From Candidimonas sp. SYP-B2681 (GTDB lineage: Bacteria > Pseudomonadota > Gammaproteobacteria > Burkholderiales > Burkholderiaceae_B): a DNA stretch of 64,000 bases. Below, in pieces: positions 61,896 to 64,000 of this stretch. Position numbers and translations under genes: made by a program. Each line of letters opens with the position of its first letter. Positions within the stretch are counted from its first letter, which is position 1. The notes beneath the pieces were generated by a model. It made no database searches, had not been told where the DNA came from, and saw only the letters and a program-made list of their open reading frames with translations. Location of the stretch: assembly GCF_003971065.1 (NCBI RefSeq), contig NZ_RYDV01000003.1, positions 186,001 through 250,000 of the forward strand, in the 5' to 3' direction.

Positions 61896-63023
61896 ATGAG
61901 TGGCAAAACCGAGGTCTCAACGATGAGCTCCGGAGTGGTTGTAATTTATCCCGCCCGTGAGCACGAACCCGAACATGAAAAGAAAGTGCATCACGAACTT
62001 GCCAAGCGTATTGCACATATGCTTGGCATGGAGTTCGCAGGCGAATACGATGCGGCGAAGCGCTATACAGGTCGCGTCTACTTCCTGCCAAGCGACACAT
62101 TGATAGGGATAGCACTGGCTCAGAGCCTGGGCATTAAGAACGAGAACGATCTGTTCGGTGGTGTCGCCCCGCACCCCTTCATTCCGACAAAGGCCATCAG
62201 CCACCCATTGCTTGATTCTGCTAGCGTCGCCCCGCAGGGGTGGTCGCATGAATTCGGCAAGCTGGTCCAGGATTCTGTTCTGCGCGGCTTCACCAGCTTC
62301 AGCCTGGAGGACGCGCGCAAAGCGGGGAAGCAGCTGCTTCTATACGGCCCACTGCGAATTAAACCGGTACTCGCCACGGCCGGGCGCGGCCAGGTCCTTG
62401 TCTCGAACCTAGACGGTCTCGCCACCGCTTTAGAAGACATAGACACTACGCGTCTTGCCGATTGCGGAGTCGTACTCGAGGAACATCTTGATGACGTTAA
62501 AACTTACAGCGTAGGGCAAGTCCGCGTGGCCGGCATGATCGCGAGCTACGTTGGGACGCAACGTCTCACCCCCGACAACCGAGGTGAAATGGTCTATGGC
62601 GGCTCTGAGCTGATCGTTGCGTTGGGTGACTTCGACACGCTACAGAAGCTGGATCTGGCGCCAGACTATCAAACATCGATCACGAAAGCCAAGGCTTTCG
62701 ATGCGGCCGCTTCAAAGTGCTTTACTGGCTTTTTTGCATCGCGTCGGAACTACGATGTGGCCAGCGGGTTGGACAGTAAAGGCAATCAACGATGCGGAGT
62801 ATTGGAACAGTCGTGGCGCACTGGCGGGGCAAGCGCGGCCGAAATCGCCGCTTTGGAAACCTTCCATACCCGCACTGATGTCCGCGTCGTCCGCGCCAGT
62901 ACCATGGAAATCTTCGGCGATCGAGTTCAGCCGCCTGCCGGAGCCAATGAAGTGTTCTATGGCCAGGACCCGGATCTAGGGCTGATCCGCAAGTACGTAA
63001 TGGTGGAACCTTATGGGAACTAG
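61896..63023 (+). CDS. DUF3182-like protein of unknown function
   Basis: A 375-residue protein with no motif I can assign firmly; from memory it recalls the DUF3182 family. The region KQLLLYGPLRIKPVLATAGRGQVLV, a later Glu-rich GVVLEEHLDDVKTYSVGQVRV and TRLADC suggest a possible ATP-grasp-like layout (Lys, Gly loop, Glu), which would make it a ligase; this is a guess. Start ATG at 61896 or 61923. Overlaps the alpha/beta hydrolase gene by 11 bases, so the two are co-translated. Confidence 0.65.
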   Translation: MSGKTEVSTMSSGVVVIYPAREHEPEHEKKVHHELAKRIAHMLGMEFAGEYDAAKRYTGRVYFLPSDTLIGIALAQSLGIKNENDLFGGVAPHPFIPTKAISHPLLDSASVAPQGWSHEFGKLVQDSVLRGFTSFSLEDARKAGKQLLLYGPLRIKPVLATAGRGQVLVSNLDGLATALEDIDTTRLADCGVVLEEHLDDVKTYSVGQVRVAGMIASYVGTQRLTPDNRGEMVYGGSELIVALGDFDTLQKLDLAPDYQTSITKAKAFDAAASKCFTGFFASRRNYDVASGLDSKGNQRCGVLEQSWRTGGASAAEIAALETFHTRTDVRVVRASTMEIFGDRVQPPAGANEVFYGQDPDLGLIRKYVMVEPYGN

Positions 63024-63789
63024 CAGCTCAGCGGTGGAGATTATTGTTGGAGATGAACATGTCGCCGGCACATTTCTGGCCCCTAGATCGAAGGTGCCAG
63101 GCGTATTGTTTGTGCACGGATGGGGCGGCAGTCAGGAGCGGGACTTGGACCGCGCCCGCGGGATAGCGGGGTTGGGCTGCGTATGCCTGACCTTCGATTT
63201 ACGTGGCCATGAGAAAGGATCGGAGCGCCAACAAACCGTAACGCGGGAAGAAAATCTGTGCGACATCATTGCAGCGTATGATCGCCTGGCACAGCATCCG
63301 GCCATCGATACCTCGTCCGTAGCGGTGGTCAGTACCAGTTATGGCGGTTATCTGTCCACCATATTGACTACCTTGCGACCGGTCAAGTGGCTGTCCTTGC
63401 GGGTTCCATCGTTATACCGCGACGCCGAATGGAGCAAACCCAAGCGGCAACTGAATCGAGAAGACCTGGCCGCGTATCGGGGAGCTCCGGTAACGCCGGA
63501 AGAAAATCGTGCATTGGCCGCATGCGCCGCATTTAGGGGGGACGTGCTATTGGTGGAGTCGGAAAACGACCATCTGGTGCCCCGCGCGACCATCATGAGC
63601 TACCGTGCAGCATTTCGCGATGCGCACTCGCTCACACACCGTGTGATCGATGGCGCTGATCATGCGCTAAGCGCCAAAGCATGCCAGGAAGCTTATACGT
63701 CTATCCTGGTTGGCTGGATAACCGAAATGGTGGTTGGCGCACGTGTCGGCTCAAGATCCGACAGGTTTAGGCAGGGTCCAGAGTTTTAA
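63013..63789 (+). CDS. Alpha/beta hydrolase (dienelactone-hydrolase-like)
   Basis: A 258-residue alpha/beta hydrolase. The early VLFVHGWGGSQERDLD holds the oxyanion-hole HGWGG; the nucleophile elbow is VVSTSYGGYLS (Ser in S-T-S-Y-G-G); Asp in VESENDHLVP or nearby and His in DGADHALS complete a triad. Overlaps the DUF3182-like gene. Substrate unknown; esterase or lactonase is likely. Confidence 0.82.
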   Translation: MGTSSSAVEIIVGDEHVAGTFLAPRSKVPGVLFVHGWGGSQERDLDRARGIAGLGCVCLTFDLRGHEKGSERQQTVTREENLCDIIAAYDRLAQHPAIDTSSVAVVSTSYGGYLSTILTTLRPVKWLSLRVPSLYRDAEWSKPKRQLNREDLAAYRGAPVTPEENRALAACAAFRGDVLLVESENDHLVPRATIMSYRAAFRDAHSLTHRVIDGADHALSAKACQEAYTSILVGWITEMVVGARVGSRSDRFRQGPEF

Positions 63790-63832
63790 CGCCAGCCATT
63801 GATATCCGAGCTTGCGACCCCATCTCGGAACA

Positions 63833-64000
63833 ATGACTCCATTTTCCATACTCGACCTTTCGCCGATTACCGAAGGCAGCACTGCAGCCGAATCGTTCCG
63901 CAATACGCTCGACATCGCTCAGCATGGCGAACGTTGGGGCTACAATCGCTACTGGATGGCCGAACATCACGGCATGCCGGGAATTGCCAGTGCCGCAACC
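63833..64000 (+). CDS. Luciferase-like (LLM class) flavin-dependent monooxygenase, 3' end outside the window
   Basis: Fifty-six codons are visible from the ATG at 63833: the start [12 protein letters not shown] and the motif [19 protein letters not shown] are typical of the N-terminus of bacterial luciferase-family monooxygenases. The rest lies beyond the window edge. Forty-three bases after the hydrolase stop; may be in the same operon. Confidence 0.85.
   Translation, partial: MTPFSILDLSPITEGSTAAESFRNTLDIAQHGERWGYNRYWMAEHHGMPGIASAAT

Noticed and set aside
1-64000. CRISPR array, toxin-antitoxin pair, prophage or intact insertion sequence
   Set aside because: No regularly spaced repeats, no cas genes, no transposase or phage structural genes were found on reading both strands.

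Overview
The window looks like the chromosome of a betaproteobacterium in the Burkholderiales, most probably family Alcaligenaceae (Bordetella/Achromobacter/Pusillimonas relatives). This is inferred from three stand-alone Bug/TctC-type periplasmic binding proteins, the Entner-Doudoroff cluster zwf-pgl-glk-hexR, the accA-tilS-lysC and cysS-TPR-ppi-lpxH gene orders, and a GC content that looks to be in the mid-50s percent by eye. No rRNA gene, CRISPR array, intact insertion sequence or prophage is visible.

Layout. 1-3.9 kb: glucose catabolism (zwf, cut by the window edge, then pgl, glk, hexR). 3.9-12.2 kb, minus strand: an SDR, a beta-keto-acid cleavage enzyme (BKACE), a 3-hydroxyacyl-CoA-dehydrogenase-like enzyme, a second SDR, and a branched-chain-type ABC importer in which permease LivM and both ATPases are one polypeptide. 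A perfect 13-bp-arm palindrome separates this operon from a divergent GntR regulator that overlaps an adenine deaminase gene. 14-17.3 kb: catechol 1,2-dioxygenase, cold-shock protein, 3-methyladenine glycosylase, methyltransferase. 17.3-20.2 kb: a small accessory-looking stretch (frameshifted gene, TSUP exporter, LysR regulator) ending at tRNA-Arg. 20.3-23.4 kb: a phosphoribosyltransferase-HAD fusion, an L-lactate-dehydrogenase-type flavoenzyme, a lytic transglycosylase. 23.4-27.9 kb: a Bug protein and IclR regulator divergent from a self-sufficient P450 (P450 + reductase + 2Fe-2S). 28-31.7 kb: a PaaY-like protein, a sigma70-type promoter followed by a structured leader with an intrinsic terminator, a frameshifted small gene, an EamA transporter and nhaA. 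31.8-34.9 kb: GntR-FAH-Bug-RidA operon. 35.1-41.2 kb: GNAT, DUF3141 (PHA-synthase-like Cys triad), phosphate acyltransferase, acetate kinase and FabI, next to tRNA-Ser.

41.7-56.5 kb is mostly housekeeping: lysC, tilS, accA, an AlkA-type glycosylase, cysS, a TPR protein, a cyclophilin with an added signal peptide, lpxH, an NCS2 permease with an extra C-terminal domain, beta-carbonic anhydrase, uppP, a TerC/CBS protein, suhB and a TrmJ-type methyltransferase. 56.5-59.8 kb: a two-subunit CoA-transferase, a Bug protein and an IclR regulator. 59.8-64 kb: MscS channel, a gene-free stretch with two DnaA-box-like inverted repeats, a tiny membrane protein, a PRC-barrel protein, a DUF3182-like protein, an alpha/beta hydrolase and the start of a luciferase-family monooxygenase.

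Taken together the window describes a soil or water heterotroph living on organic acids and aromatics: several small regulator/uptake/enzyme modules sit between conserved housekeeping blocks. The points I find most worth following are the structured leader at 28.7 kb, the paired DnaA-box-like elements at 60.7 kb, the PRT-HAD fusion, the PHA-synthase-like DUF3141/PTA/ACK/FabI cluster, the BKACE operon of unknown substrate, and the P450 locus with a shared operator motif. All functions are read from the sequence and from memory of the families; no database search was done.
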